Assembly (NCBI RefSeq): GCF_015206895.1
Contig: NZ_JADEXU010000057.1
Location: 1-45,057, forward strand
Origin: Nostoc sp. LEGE 12450
Lineage (GTDB): Bacteria; Cyanobacteriota; Cyanobacteriia; Cyanobacteriales; Nostocaceae
Reading direction: 5' to 3'
Length of the DNA stretch: 45,057 nt
The notes below the pieces were generated by a model that worked only from the letters and a program-made list of their open reading frames with translations, did no database searches and had not been told where the DNA came from. Below are positions 37,229-45,057 of this stretch, one piece after another (the stretch's first letter is position 1; each line of letters opens with the position of its first letter). The position numbers and the translations under genes were made by a program.

Positions 37229-38620
37229 ATGAGGAAAAAACTGAATCAGTTTGGTTATCTTGGTTTGATCATTGGCATGAGTGCCTTAATTTTGTTTGGG
37301 TGCAGCAGCTTAAGACATAAGTTGTTTCAATCAACCGCTTTTGACTTAGGAATTTTTGACCAAGCGGTTTATTTAATTAGTCAAGGGGAACCGCCTATTA
37401 GTTCTTTCATCGGTTTTCATATTCTTGGCGATCATGCTGCTTGGATATTCTATCCCTTAGCTTTACTGTATAAAATCAATCCCAGTGTTTACTGGCTATT
37501 TGCTGTGCAGGCAGCTGCCTTGGCATTAGGTGCTTTGCCGACTTGGTATCTAGCTCGTCAAGCTGGACTGAAGGAAAGCCAAGGAATAGCGATCGCATTT
37601 GTATATCTGCTCTATCCGTTGGTGTTTAACGCCAATTTATTTGATTTTCACCCAGAAGCGATCGCTGTACCACTACTTTTAGCGGCGGTTTTAGCAGCAC
37701 GCTTAGGTCAGATAGCGTGGTTTTGTTTAAGTATTATCCTAGTTTTGGGATGTAAGGCAGTGTTATCGCTGACAGTTGCCGCAATGGGAGTTTGGTTACT
37801 TTTATTTGAAAAGCGGCGTTTATATGGTGCGATCGCTATTGGTGCTGGTGTAACTTGGTTTCTGATTGCTACTCAGGTAATTATTCCTTTTTTCAGTGGT
37901 GCAGAAGCAGCAGCAGTGGTGCGTTACAGCTATTTAGGTAATTCAGTTCTAGACATTGCAAAAAATATAGTATTTCAGCCAGGACTGATTTTGGGAAAAG
38001 TTTTTTCACTGGATAACCTGGGATATTTGGTTCTGCTGCTAGCACCTGTGATTTGGGGGCTTTCCCCACAAGGAATAAAACCTTTGGTAGGAGCTATTCC
38101 TTGTTTGGCGCTCAACATTTTAGCTGATTACCAACCTCAAAAAGACTTGCTACATCAGTACTCTATTCCAGTGATGCCATTCCTGTTATTGGCTGTAATT
38201 TCTACTCTCGCCGCAGGTAGGGGATGGCTACAAAATAGACGAGGGATTATCCTGTGGTCATTGGTGGCATTTTTAAGTATGGCAAAATTTACCCATTTTG
38301 GAGGTAATTATTTAGTATCTATAGATACTTATCACGCTACACAAGAAGCGATCGCTCAGATTCACACTAAAGAAAGTGTTTACACCACAGCACAAATTTC
38401 TCCGCATTTAAGCAACCGAAAATTGATTACCTATACAAATGCCGATTCCCCACCTGCTGATTTAAATGCTTTTAATTATGTATTACTGAATGTTCGTCAT
38501 CCCGGCTGGTCAAGTAGTCAGGAGTTTGCTGCAAGCTTGGTCAATCAACTTAAAAATAATCAAAAATTTAATTTGGAATATCAGCGTGATGATGTGTATT
38601 TGTTTGTCAAAGTGTCTTGA
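37229..38620 (+). CDS. DUF2079 domain-containing membrane protein
   Basis: A 463-residue polytopic protein with the DUF2079 hallmark AFDLGIFDQAVYLISQGEPP shortly after the first membrane segment, then FIGFHILGDHAAWIFYPLALLY. The family is uncharacterised but its topology, with acidic residues in the first loop and a soluble C-terminal tail (about 365-463), resembles GT-C glycosyltransferases; an enzymatic role is inferred. It is the right-hand member of the membrane-enzyme cluster. Its stop codon lies only ten bases from the end of a truncated Uma2 gene on the opposite strand. Confidence 0.87.
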   Translation: MRKKLNQFGYLGLIIGMSALILFGCSSLRHKLFQSTAFDLGIFDQAVYLISQGEPPISSFIGFHILGDHAAWIFYPLALLYKINPSVYWLFAVQAAALALGALPTWYLARQAGLKESQGIAIAFVYLLYPLVFNANLFDFHPEAIAVPLLLAAVLAARLGQIAWFCLSIILVLGCKAVLSLTVAAMGVWLLLFEKRRLYGAIAIGAGVTWFLIATQVIIPFFSGAEAAAVVRYSYLGNSVLDIAKNIVFQPGLILGKVFSLDNLGYLVLLLAPVIWGLSPQGIKPLVGAIPCLALNILADYQPQKDLLHQYSIPVMPFLLLAVISTLAAGRGWLQNRRGIILWSLVAFLSMAKFTHFGGNYLVSIDTYHATQEAIAQIHTKESVYTTAQISPHLSNRKLITYTNADSPPADLNAFNYVLLNVRHPGWSSSQEFAASLVNQLKNNQKFNLEYQRDDVYLFVKVS

Positions 38621-38630
38621 TAATTTTTAG

Positions 38631-38816
38631 TTAAGCAGCCAATAAGTTTGCTGGATAGTCACCAGCTTCACCACTACTATAAGTATGGGATTTCCCTTCC
38701 GGCGACATTTCGACAATTTCTCCCTGAAGTAGTTCAACTTTGCGATCGCTCAAAATGCCAGCGTCAATCATGCGGTGATATTCGTCAATCGTCCATTTAG
38801 CAACTATCACACTCAT
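38631..38816 (-). pseudogene. Truncated Uma2 family gene (5' remnant)
   Basis: From ATG 38816 the frame encodes 61 residues beginning MSVIVAKWTIDEYHRMIDAG and continuing through VELLQGEIVEMSPEGKSHTY, a typical Uma2 N-terminus, then stops (TAA) after about a third of the family length. The catalytic PD..E region is missing and no continuation is visible in the DUF2079 gene that follows at ten bases. It is best read as a remnant cut off when the neighbouring region changed. An open frame extends upstream to 38867, but homology begins at 38816. Confidence 0.82.
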
Positions 38817-38949
38817 GACGATTGATTCTTCCCAATGATTCTTTATATTCTCCCATTTTAAAGGCACTTTAGGTCTGATTCAGAAGACACGTCGGCAAGC
38901 ATGTGATAAAACTGATACACACGGTAAAGTCATAGTCGAGTATGTAATT

Positions 38950-39516
38950 ATGTTAAGAGTAATTTTGCTGGCGTTGGCGCAGCCCGCCGTAGGTATCGCT
39001 ACTTTTGTTATTCCCTTGACTAGCTACACCCATAATCAAGTAACTGCTACCACCACTAACTATCAAATTTCTCAGAATACTAATAATCAATCAACAGGAA
39101 TAACTATTGAACGTCTAGGAATAGGTGGAGTGAAGCTTTCTATGACCGAGGCACAAGTCAGAAAAGTTTTAGGTAAACCTGTAAAAGTAGAAAATGGTTT
39201 TGTAGCCGCTATTGGTAAAGTTCGTACTCTGAAATATGCAGGCATCACACTTGATTTAGATGAAGGTGCTAAACCAGGTAACTTTACTGTTTATCAAATC
39301 AAAGCAACTAGTTCTAAATATTCCACCATAGATGGACTAAAAGTAGGTGACAGACAATCAAAAGTGATTAGAACCTATGGAAAAACTGAAATATCCCAAG
39401 ATGGTAAAGTTACTAAATTAAATTACATAGTTGAAGAACCTAGCCCTGGAGGTTTAAATTTTACTATTGAAAAAGGTAAAATAACAGAAATTTTCTGTTT
39501 TTATCTGATGAATTAA
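38950..39516 (+). CDS. Exported protein with two SmpA/OmlA-like repeats, unknown function
   Basis: A 188-residue protein with a hydrophobic N-terminus (MLRVILLALAQPAVGIATFVI) that looks like a signal sequence. The mature part has two similar segments, GGVKLSMTEAQVRKVLGKPVKVENG (about 58-82) and DGLKVGDRQSKVIRTYGKTEISQDG (about 127-151), resembling the turn-helix of SmpA/OmlA-type domains that bind outer-membrane or envelope partners. This resemblance is from pattern only. The signal region coincides with a dispersed repeat (38971-39000). No ribosome site is clear at the ATG. Function unknown. Confidence 0.72.
   Translation: MLRVILLALAQPAVGIATFVIPLTSYTHNQVTATTTNYQISQNTNNQSTGITIERLGIGGVKLSMTEAQVRKVLGKPVKVENGFVAAIGKVRTLKYAGITLDLDEGAKPGNFTVYQIKATSSKYSTIDGLKVGDRQSKVIRTYGKTEISQDGKVTKLNYIVEEPSPGGLNFTIEKGKITEIFCFYLMN
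38971..39000. repeat. Dispersed repeat within the signal region of the gene at 38950
   Basis: The 30 bases starting GCGTTGGCGCAGCCCGCCG are the reverse complement of hmpE copy C (20188-20218) at 25 of 30 positions. They encode residues 8-17 (ALAQPAVGIA) of the exported protein. Confidence 0.75.
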
Positions 39517-39629
39517 GCGATTTTTACAATTAAACACCAATGCAATTTCAATCGCCTCACTTCATCTAGATAAATCCCCCAATTCAATTTCATAACTTCT
39601 AAATAACTATCAAAACTGGATCGGGAAAG

Positions 39630-39995
39630 CTAAAATTCTTCAATTGTTACCAATCCACCCTCGATAAACTGTATGGCAAGTTCATGCTCATCAAGTAAAG
39701 CTGTACCTAATAGAGGTAGCCGTCCTGTAGCAAGTACATTTACTTCCCGTTCTTCTCCATTCCAAATAATGGTAGCTTGATGTACTGGCAAGATTACATT
39801 ACTATTGTCAGCTAAATTTGCATACATATCATAAACAAAAGGAAAACCCAATAGAGTAACTGCTGCTGGGGGTAAGGCAAGAAACTCTGTAAAACCTGTA
39901 TCGATAACAAATTCAATAGTAAAGTCTGGTTGATTGGGCAGTCGAAATAAAATATTAACGGTTGCGCGTCCGTTCCTAACAATACCAGAAATCAA
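39630..39995 (-). CDS. Clan AA (retropepsin-like) aspartic protease domain protein
   Basis: A 121-residue protein with a single retropepsin-type half: FVIDTGFTEFLALP places the catalytic DTG at residues 32-34, and GRLPLLGTALLDEHEL is the second hallmark (LLG). As in retroviral proteases, activity would need a dimer. Such small proteins are common in cyanobacterial genomes with unknown targets. The start is a TTG that overlaps the stop of the upstream gene by four bases (TTGA), with GGAG about 11 bases before it, so the two genes are translationally coupled. Confidence 0.85.
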   Translation of the reverse strand: MISGIVRNGRATVNILFRLPNQPDFTIEFVIDTGFTEFLALPPAAVTLLGFPFVYDMYANLADNSNVILPVHQATIIWNGEEREVNVLATGRLPLLGTALLDEHELAIQFIEGGLVTIEEF

Positions 39996-40264
39996 GGATA
40001 ATCGCGCTCCATCTCACCACTGAAGGAAACAGCAACTTTGTAACCAATGCGAATACCAAAAAGTCGGGCAAATGGGTTCTTATTACGTAAGTATCGCGCC
40101 GATTCTATACCTATTTTGTCAACTGCGTATTCACCTGTTTCTATATCAATAATCACCATTTTACCGATGTTTTCTTCTCGCTCTACTTGTTGACGAATGC
40201 TATTTTCGTATAATTCTTTCGCACGTCGTGCAACTTCTTCGCGGCTTAAAAGTATGGTTTGCAC
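39992..40264 (-). CDS. Small partner protein of the aspartic protease, unknown function
   Basis: A 90-residue soluble protein. The N-terminal half is helical and charged (LSREEVARRAKELYENSIRQQVE), followed by KMVIIDIETGEYAVD, which I recognise only as a common small cyanobacterial protein found before retropepsin-like genes. It starts at a GTG with AAGGAT just upstream and overlaps the protease gene by four bases. The layout, two small co-translated genes, resembles toxin-antitoxin pairs, but there is no direct evidence for that role. Confidence 0.8.
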   Translation of the reverse strand: MQTILLSREEVARRAKELYENSIRQQVEREENIGKMVIIDIETGEYAVDKIGIESARYLRNKNPFARLFGIRIGYKVAVSFSGEMERDYP

Positions 40265-40347
40265 ATCCTTGATCCTTTGTTCATGGTGTGTATTAATTAT
40301 AAGTTGGTTTATGGGTTTTTATAATACCTACATTAATCAACTACTAA

Positions 40348-40776
40348 CTACTCCCTTAATTTTTTCATAGTTTCTTCATTCACAATACCGGTTACTGCAA
40401 GTCTATTTGCTCGCTGGAAATCTTTCACTGCCAATTCTGTATCTTCATCAAAAATTCCGCTAGGTAGATTGGGATAGAAATTCTTGTCCAGCAACTTCTG
40501 CTGGATATTCTGAATATCAGTTCCAATATCACCTTTTGAGTAAGCTGTTAAAGCTTCATATTCCTCGTTTGTTAAAAATCTTCTACCAGAATTTTGAAGT
40601 AAGTCTTCTACTTGCTTTGAATCTGTTTCAACTAAAATGAGATATTCATTCGTCTGCGGATTTTTCGATGTTGATAAAAATCTTTCTATTTTTTTATGTT
40701 GCCACTTCTCTATAAGTTGTAGTTTCAATTTATCCACAATTTCTTTATCTGTAAATCCAAGATGGAATCTATTCAT
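40348..40776 (-). CDS. Peptidoglycan-binding-domain (PGB_1) protein
   Basis: A 142-residue protein. The C-terminal 60 residues form a PGB_1-type repeat: GTDIQNIQQKLLDKNFYPN then LPSGIFDEDTELAVKDFQRAN and VTGIVNEETMKKL. The N-terminal half is charged, with no family I recognise. No signal peptide or membrane segment is visible, which is odd for a cell-wall binder. The frame is open to a TTG at 40812, but ATG 40776 has GAGG eight bases upstream, so I chose it. It lies upstream of the protease pair on the same strand, 83 bp from it. Confidence 0.8.
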   Translation of the reverse strand: MNRFHLGFTDKEIVDKLKLQLIEKWQHKKIERFLSTSKNPQTNEYLILVETDSKQVEDLLQNSGRRFLTNEEYEALTAYSKGDIGTDIQNIQQKLLDKNFYPNLPSGIFDEDTELAVKDFQRANRLAVTGIVNEETMKKLRE

Positions 40777-40931
40777 GTCGACTACCTCGGATATAAAATT
40801 ATAGCTTTCCAAGCTAACTCGTAATTATATGGATATTTCTGTATAATGTCATTTTTTGGCATTAGAAAAGCAGAAAACTTTAATATATTTTTTAGCATAA
40901 AAAAATTTATACTTCATCTTACAAATAAATA

Positions 40932-40964
40932 AAAACGGTAGAGCAATAAATACTCTACCGTTTT
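40932..40964 (-). terminator. Intrinsic terminator downstream of clpC
   Basis: AAAACGGTAGAG (40932-40943) pairs perfectly over 12 bases with CTCTACCGTTTT (40953-40964) around a nine-base loop. Read on the minus strand, the hairpin ends in a T-rich run, 40 bases after the clpC stop. Confidence 0.9.
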
Positions 40965-41003
40965 CTAATTTTTTATTGAGATTTAAATCCCAAACCCTAA
41001 ATC

Positions 41004-43472
41004 TTACTCAACACCTTGGGGTAACAATTCCCGACGCTGTTGAGAACTAACTTGGACAACGCCATTTTCATCGACATCAACAAGGGCTGTATCGCCATCC
41101 TTGATACGACCAGACAGAATTTCTTCTGCTAGGCTATCTTCTAACAGGCGCATAATTGCCCGACGTAATGGCCTTGCGCCGTAGCTGGGACTGTAACCTT
41201 CTTGGATCAAACGATCCTTGAAGCGGTCTGTGACTTCTAAGGTGATACCCTTTTCGGTCAGGCGACCAAATACTTCCTTGAGCATAATTTCGGCGATTTG
41301 TGTCACTTCCGGCTTGCTCAACTGACGGAAGACGATAATTTCATCGAGTCGGTTGAGGAACTCTGGACGGAAGTACTGCTTGAGTTCTTCGTTCACCAAA
41401 GAGCGAATCCGGTTGTAAGTTGACTCGCTGGCATCTTCGGAGAATTCAAAGCCGATACCGCTACCGCCTTTTTCAATTACCTTAGAACCAATATTGGAAG
41501 TTAAAATCAGCAAGGTGTTTTTGAAGTCCACCGTGCGACCTTTAGCATCAGTTAACCGACCGTCTTCCAAAATTTGCAGCAGCATGTTGAATACATCGGG
41601 GTGTGCTTTTTCGATTTCGTCGAACAACACCACGGTGTAAGGTCGCCGCCGCACGGCTTCGGTCAGCTGACCACCTTCGTTATAACCAACATAACCTGGA
41701 GGGGAACCAATCAGCTTGCTGACGGTGTGACGCTCCATGTATTCGGACATATCTAAGCGGATCATCGCTTCTTCGGAACCGAAGAAGTAAGCAGCTAAAG
41801 ACTTCGCCAACTCGGTTTTACCTACACCAGTAGGCCCAGAGAAGACAAAGCTAGCTATGGGTCGATTGGGATTCTTCAAACCAACACGAGCGCGACGAAT
41901 TGCCCGTGAAACTGCTCTCACAGCTTCATCCTGACCAATTAAACGCTGGTGCAAGGTGTCTTCCATGTGCAGCAGCTTTTCAGATTCAGATTCGGTGAGT
42001 TTGTTCACCGGTACCCCAGTCCAAGAAGCGACAATGTGGGCAATGTCTTCTTCTGTAACTACAGGTTCTTCACCTTCTGTGCCAGTTGCATTGGTCTTGC
42101 TTTGAGCGATCGCCCGGATTTCGGCTTTGATTTCCATTTCGCGATCGCGCAGTTCTCCAGCTTTGTCAAAGTCTTGAGAGCGTACCGCGTCATCTTTTTC
42201 TTTTAATATCTGACGCAGTTCTTTGTCTAACTCTTTGGCTGCGGGTGGCAGTTGGGAGTTAATCAAGCGCACTCTAGAACCAGCTTCATCAACTAAGTCG
42301 ATGGCTTTATCTGGGAGGTAGCGATCGCTAATGTAACGGTCTGATAATTTCGCCGCCGCTACCAATGCTTCGTCGGAGATTTTCAGTTTATGGTGTTGCT
42401 CGTAGCGTTCGCGCAGACCATATAAAATTTCAATTGTTTCATCAACTGTAGGTTCGCCAACCATTACTGGTTGGAAACGCCGCTCTAGTGCTGCATCTCG
42501 CTCGATGTGCTTCCGGTATTCATCTAGGGTTGTAGCACCGATGCACTGCAACTCACCTCTGGCCAAAGCTGGCTTGAGGATATTTGCTGCGTCAATGGCA
42601 CCTTCTGCTGCACCCGCACCAATTAAGGTGTGTACCTCATCAATCACGAGAATGACATTACCCGCAGAGCGGATTTCATCCATGATTTTCTTCAAGCGTT
42701 CTTCAAATTCACCCCGGTACTTGGTTCCTGCTACGAGCAAACCAATATCCAATGTGACGACGCGTTTATCTTCCAGGATGTCAGGGACATCTTTGGTGGC
42801 AATGCGTGAAGCTAAACCTTCAGCGATCGCAGTTTTACCAACCCCTGGTTCCCCAATCAGCACTGGGTTATTTTTGGTTCGGCGACCCAATATCTGAATC
42901 ACCCGCTCAATTTCCTTGGCGCGTCCCACCACTGGATCGAGCTTATTGTCTATCGCCATCTGGGTCAGGTTTGAGCCAAATTCATCCAAAGTTGGGGTTT
43001 TTGTGCGCCCGGATGAGCCGCCTGGTGAAACTTCGGCAGTTTCTCCCAACATACGGATGACTTGAGTTCTTACCTTAGATAGATCCACACCGAGGTTTTC
43101 TAGCACCCTGGCTGCGACACCCTCCCCTTCGCGGATTAGGCCCAACAGCAGATGCTCGGTGCCAATGTAGTTATGCCCCAGTTGGCGTGCTTCTTCCAAG
43201 GAGAGTTCTAAAACTCGCTTTGCCCGTGGCGTAAACGGAATTTCCACGGCAACAAAGCCTGATCCCCGTCCTATAATTTTTTCAACTTCAATTCGGGCAT
43301 CTTTGAGATTGACGCCCATTGATTTCAGCACCTTGGCAGCCACTCCAGTGCCTTCGCCAATCAGACCCAGGAGGATCTGCTCGGTTCCGACAAAGTTGTG
43401 ACCTAAACGGCGGGCCTCTTCTTGGGCCAGCATGATTACCTTAATGGCTTTTTCTGTGAAGCGTTCAAACAT
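41004..43472 (-). CDS. clpC: ATP-dependent Clp protease ATP-binding subunit ClpC
   Basis: A class I Hsp100 unfoldase of 822 residues that feeds proteins to the ClpP/ClpR peptidase in the cytosol; it is essential in cyanobacteria and close to the plastid enzyme. Two Clp_N repeats begin at the N-terminus ([33 protein letters not shown]) and near residue 80. AAA-1 has [13 protein letters not shown] and [10 protein letters not shown]; a UVR-type coiled coil ([15 protein letters not shown]) follows; AAA-2 has [13 protein letters not shown] and [14 protein letters not shown]. All ATPase motifs are intact. A strong terminator follows. A 412-bp leader or promoter region lies upstream, and rimI is the next gene on the same strand. 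Confidence 0.98.
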   Translation of the reverse strand: MFERFTEKAIKVIMLAQEEARRLGHNFVGTEQILLGLIGEGTGVAAKVLKSMGVNLKDARIEVEKIIGRGSGFVAVEIPFTPRAKRVLELSLEEARQLGHNYIGTEHLLLGLIREGEGVAARVLENLGVDLSKVRTQVIRMLGETAEVSPGGSSGRTKTPTLDEFGSNLTQMAIDNKLDPVVGRAKEIERVIQILGRRTKNNPVLIGEPGVGKTAIAEGLASRIATKDVPDILEDKRVVTLDIGLLVAGTKYRGEFEERLKKIMDEIRSAGNVILVIDEVHTLIGAGAAEGAIDAANILKPALARGELQCIGATTLDEYRKHIERDAALERRFQPVMVGEPTVDETIEILYGLRERYEQHHKLKISDEALVAAAKLSDRYISDRYLPDKAIDLVDEAGSRVRLINSQLPPAAKELDKELRQILKEKDDAVRSQDFDKAGELRDREMEIKAEIRAIAQSKTNATGTEGEEPVVTEEDIAHIVASWTGVPVNKLTESESEKLLHMEDTLHQRLIGQDEAVRAVSRAIRRARVGLKNPNRPIASFVFSGPTGVGKTELAKSLAAYFFGSEEAMIRLDMSEYMERHTVSKLIGSPPGYVGYNEGGQLTEAVRRRPYTVVLFDEIEKAHPDVFNMLLQILEDGRLTDAKGRTVDFKNTLLILTSNIGSKVIEKGGSGIGFEFSEDASESTYNRIRSLVNEELKQYFRPEFLNRLDEIIVFRQLSKPEVTQIAEIMLKEVFGRLTEKGITLEVTDRFKDRLIQEGYSPSYGARPLRRAIMRLLEDSLAEEILSGRIKDGDTALVDVDENGVVQVSSQQRRELLPQGVE

Positions 43473-43884
43473 GGCATTTTTCCCATCACCTGCGGTCGTG
43501 CCGGTATGCTGATTTTAGCACAGGCAAAGCTTTTGGATGCCTGTATAACAGATTATAGACATCTTGAAGCTATGACTTTAGTTGATGGGCTAATTGTTAA
43601 CTATTGACTGCTTTTATTTGGCTAGTGTACTGAGGAGCTTTAGTTCACCAGCGTTTTTGGGGTTTTTTGAGATTTATTACAAATAGCTGACTGCTTATAT
43701 TGAGAGTTTATTCACTTAATCCCAAACATCTACATATACCACATACACTTTTAAATATCAAGGACAAAAAGGTTGTATATGCTTTTCTTATGGTTTATTC
43801 ATTATTTATAGAATATTTAAATTTAATTAATTGCAGCAAAGTTGCTTTTTTTGCTGAAGCCGATCGCAAGCCCTTAATCCCCAA
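43473..43884. other. Intergenic region upstream of clpC
   Basis: 412 bp between rimI and clpC, both on the minus strand. It should carry the clpC promoter and leader. It is AT-rich towards rimI; plus-strand frames inside it have no ribosome site or family resemblance. I see no clear heat-shock (CIRCE-type) inverted repeat. Confidence 0.5.
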
Positions 43885-44436
43885 CTACTTAACAAGTAAA
43901 TGCCAAGAGGATTTGCTGAGGCGATCGCTGATTGTGGAATACCACTGGTCTAAAGTTGCTTGAAATTTCGAGTGTTGTAAATCTGGGAGCCAAAGGATTA
44001 GCGCATCCTCACCGTTATCTTGGTAGTAACCCCGCCGCCGTCCGGCTGTTTTGAAGCCAAATTTTTGATATAAAGATATTGCCGCCAAGTTGGAAGCTCG
44101 GACTTCGAGGGTAGCTCGCTCCATTCCGCGATCGCAAGCTGTCTTAAGGAGTGAATATAGTAAAGCCGCACCCAAACCTTGACGGTGATATTGGGGATGA
44201 ACCGCCAAAATTGTAATGTGGGCTTCCTCTAAAATTGACCAAAAGCAACCCATTCCTAACAAACTAACGTTGGAGAATGGGGAAAATAAACCGAGTAAAT
44301 CGCTGTTGGGGCTATCCAATTCTCGCTTGTAGCCCTCCAGAGTCCAAAGTCCGCCAAAACAAGCTTGATCTAGTTCCAGAATTGCACTGAGATTATCTGG
44401 TGTCAGTAATTTAATTTCTAAGTCTAATGAGATCAC
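43885..44436 (-). CDS. rimI: Ribosomal protein S18-alanine N-acetyltransferase (GNAT family)
   Basis: A 183-residue GNAT acetyltransferase. The acetyl-CoA binding region is VHPQYHRQGLGAALLYSLLKTA, and the C-terminal motif RATLEVRASNLAAISLYQKFGFKTAGRRRGYYQDNGEDALILWL is characteristic of RimI, which acetylates the N-terminal alanine of ribosomal protein S18. It is cytosolic. It is divergent from lysA across 92 bp, so the two share an upstream region. Specificity for S18 is inferred from family resemblance. Confidence 0.88.
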   Translation of the reverse strand: MISLDLEIKLLTPDNLSAILELDQACFGGLWTLEGYKRELDSPNSDLLGLFSPFSNVSLLGMGCFWSILEEAHITILAVHPQYHRQGLGAALLYSLLKTACDRGMERATLEVRASNLAAISLYQKFGFKTAGRRRGYYQDNGEDALILWLPDLQHSKFQATLDQWYSTISDRLSKSSWHLLVK

Positions 44437-44528
44437 ATTTATTGAATAAGATTACAAACCCTTTGTAAACTGGGAATCGGGAGACGAACTCAAAGCCCGT
44501 AATTTGAACAAGGACAACTTTTATATTT

Positions 44529-45057
44529 ATGGTATCGACTCACCCCACTGGGGTTCAACATTCTGGAAGTCAATATTTACCTCAAAGGCGCGACACTAAC
44601 CCAAATCTCTCGCCTAATCAGGAACTTTTACCCCTAACTGCTAGAGTTCATAATCATGACTCCCTAGAAATTGGTGGATGTGATGTCACAACCCTAGTTA
44701 AGCAATTTGGTTCACCCTTATATATTTTAGATGAAGAAACCTTGCGTTCAGCTTGTCAGCAATACCGAGATGCTTTCAAGCAGTACTACAAGGGCGAATC
44801 TCAAGTATTGTACGCCTCAAAAGCTTGGAATTGTTTAGCAGTTTGTGCGATCGCCGCATCAGAAGGATTAGGAATCGATGTAGTTTCTGGGGGCGAACTT
44901 TACACCGCCCTACAAGCAGGTGTTAGTCCTAATAAAATCTACCTCCACGGTAATAATAAATCTCGTGAAGAATTAATTTTAGCGATCGAGTCTGGTGTCA
45001 CCATTGTGGCGGATAACTGGTATGAGTTGCGTACCCTTGTGGAAATAGCAGGGGAGC
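44529..45057 (+). CDS. lysA: Diaminopimelate decarboxylase (5' part, runs off the window)
   Basis: The first 176 codons of LysA, the PLP enzyme that decarboxylates meso-diaminopimelate to L-lysine, the last step of lysine synthesis. The frame is open from ATG 44529 to the window end. The fold-type III barrel start is clear: TTLVKQFGSPLYILDEETLRSAC, then YASKAWN with the PLP lysine at Lys98, GLGIDVVSGGELYTALQAG and IYLHGNNKS. About 45 residues precede the conserved region. The 3' part lies outside the window, which is why it is partial. Confidence 0.95.
   Translation, partial: MVSTHPTGVQHSGSQYLPQRRDTNPNLSPNQELLPLTARVHNHDSLEIGGCDVTTLVKQFGSPLYILDEETLRSACQQYRDAFKQYYKGESQVLYASKAWNCLAVCAIAASEGLGIDVVSGGELYTALQAGVSPNKIYLHGNNKSREELILAIESGVTIVADNWYELRTLVEIAGE

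Noticed and set aside
29111..38867. Genomic island with integrase or tRNA attachment site
   Set aside because: No integrase, transposase, tRNA or flanking direct repeat is visible around the membrane-enzyme cluster, so only a remnant junction is claimed.
42505..42897. Open frame of 130 codons opposite clpC
   Set aside because: It lies wholly antisense within a secure gene, has no ribosome site and resembles no family; the same applies to other long antisense frames inside accC, hmpD, hmpE and dxr.
43700..43963. Plus-strand frame of 87 codons between clpC and rimI
   Set aside because: It overlaps the end of rimI on the other strand, is of low-complexity AT-rich sequence and has no ribosome site or recognisable domain.

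Overview
The window is chromosomal DNA from a filamentous, heterocyst-forming-type cyanobacterium, most likely Nostoc or a close relative. The evidence is frequent HIP1 octamers (GCGATCGC, e.g. 2620-2627 and 3423-3430), heptamer tandem repeats between genes, a plastid-type CcsA, a chorismate lyase of the plastoquinone type, and above all a complete hmp (hormogonium motility and phototaxis) locus in the order known from Nostoc punctiforme. I see no phage, IS element, CRISPR array or rRNA.

Layout. 0-8.9 kb is mostly housekeeping: accC, tRNA-Leu(GAG), a chorismate lyase, a Uma2-type gene between two copies of a dispersed repeat, a DUF3352 protein, ccsA, two tandem KGK-domain genes and tilS. 9.0-22.3 kb is the hmp locus: hmpF on the minus strand, then divergent hmpA-B-C-D-E. 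HmpD is an MCP, HmpC a CheW, HmpE a giant hybrid CheA (1906 aa), HmpA and HmpB response-regulator proteins; together they form a chemotaxis-like array controlling type IV pilus motility of hormogonia, with HmpF as the coiled-coil pilus-associated partner. 22.3-29.1 kb holds a DUF1815 protein, an exported TPR-CHAT protein, a hotdog thioesterase, two small membrane proteins and dxr.

29.5-38.6 kb is the main accessory-looking region: five large polytopic membrane proteins that look like GT-C-type glycosyltransferases or their relatives (two PIG-V/Gpi18-like paralogues, one Gpi18-related/GT87-like, one ArnT/PMT-like, one DUF2079), plus a double-length EamA transporter. It ends against a truncated Uma2 gene. 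No lipid-linked sugar synthase is in the window, so the product is unknown; this is the best candidate for an undescribed pathway. 38.9-40.8 kb carries small genes: an exported repeat protein, a retropepsin-like protease overlapping a small partner gene, and a peptidoglycan-binding-domain protein. 41.0-45.1 kb returns to housekeeping: clpC, rimI and the 5' part of lysA.

The most distinctive sequence-level features are repeats. HmpE carries four 50-residue near-identical tandem repeats and three in-frame copies of a dispersed Nostoc-type repeat in its acidic linker; the same dispersed repeat appears to supply part of the signal sequence of the gene at 38950; and hmpE follows an 84-bp array of 12 heptamers with no visible Shine-Dalgarno. 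All functional names come from motif recognition by eye; no database search was run.
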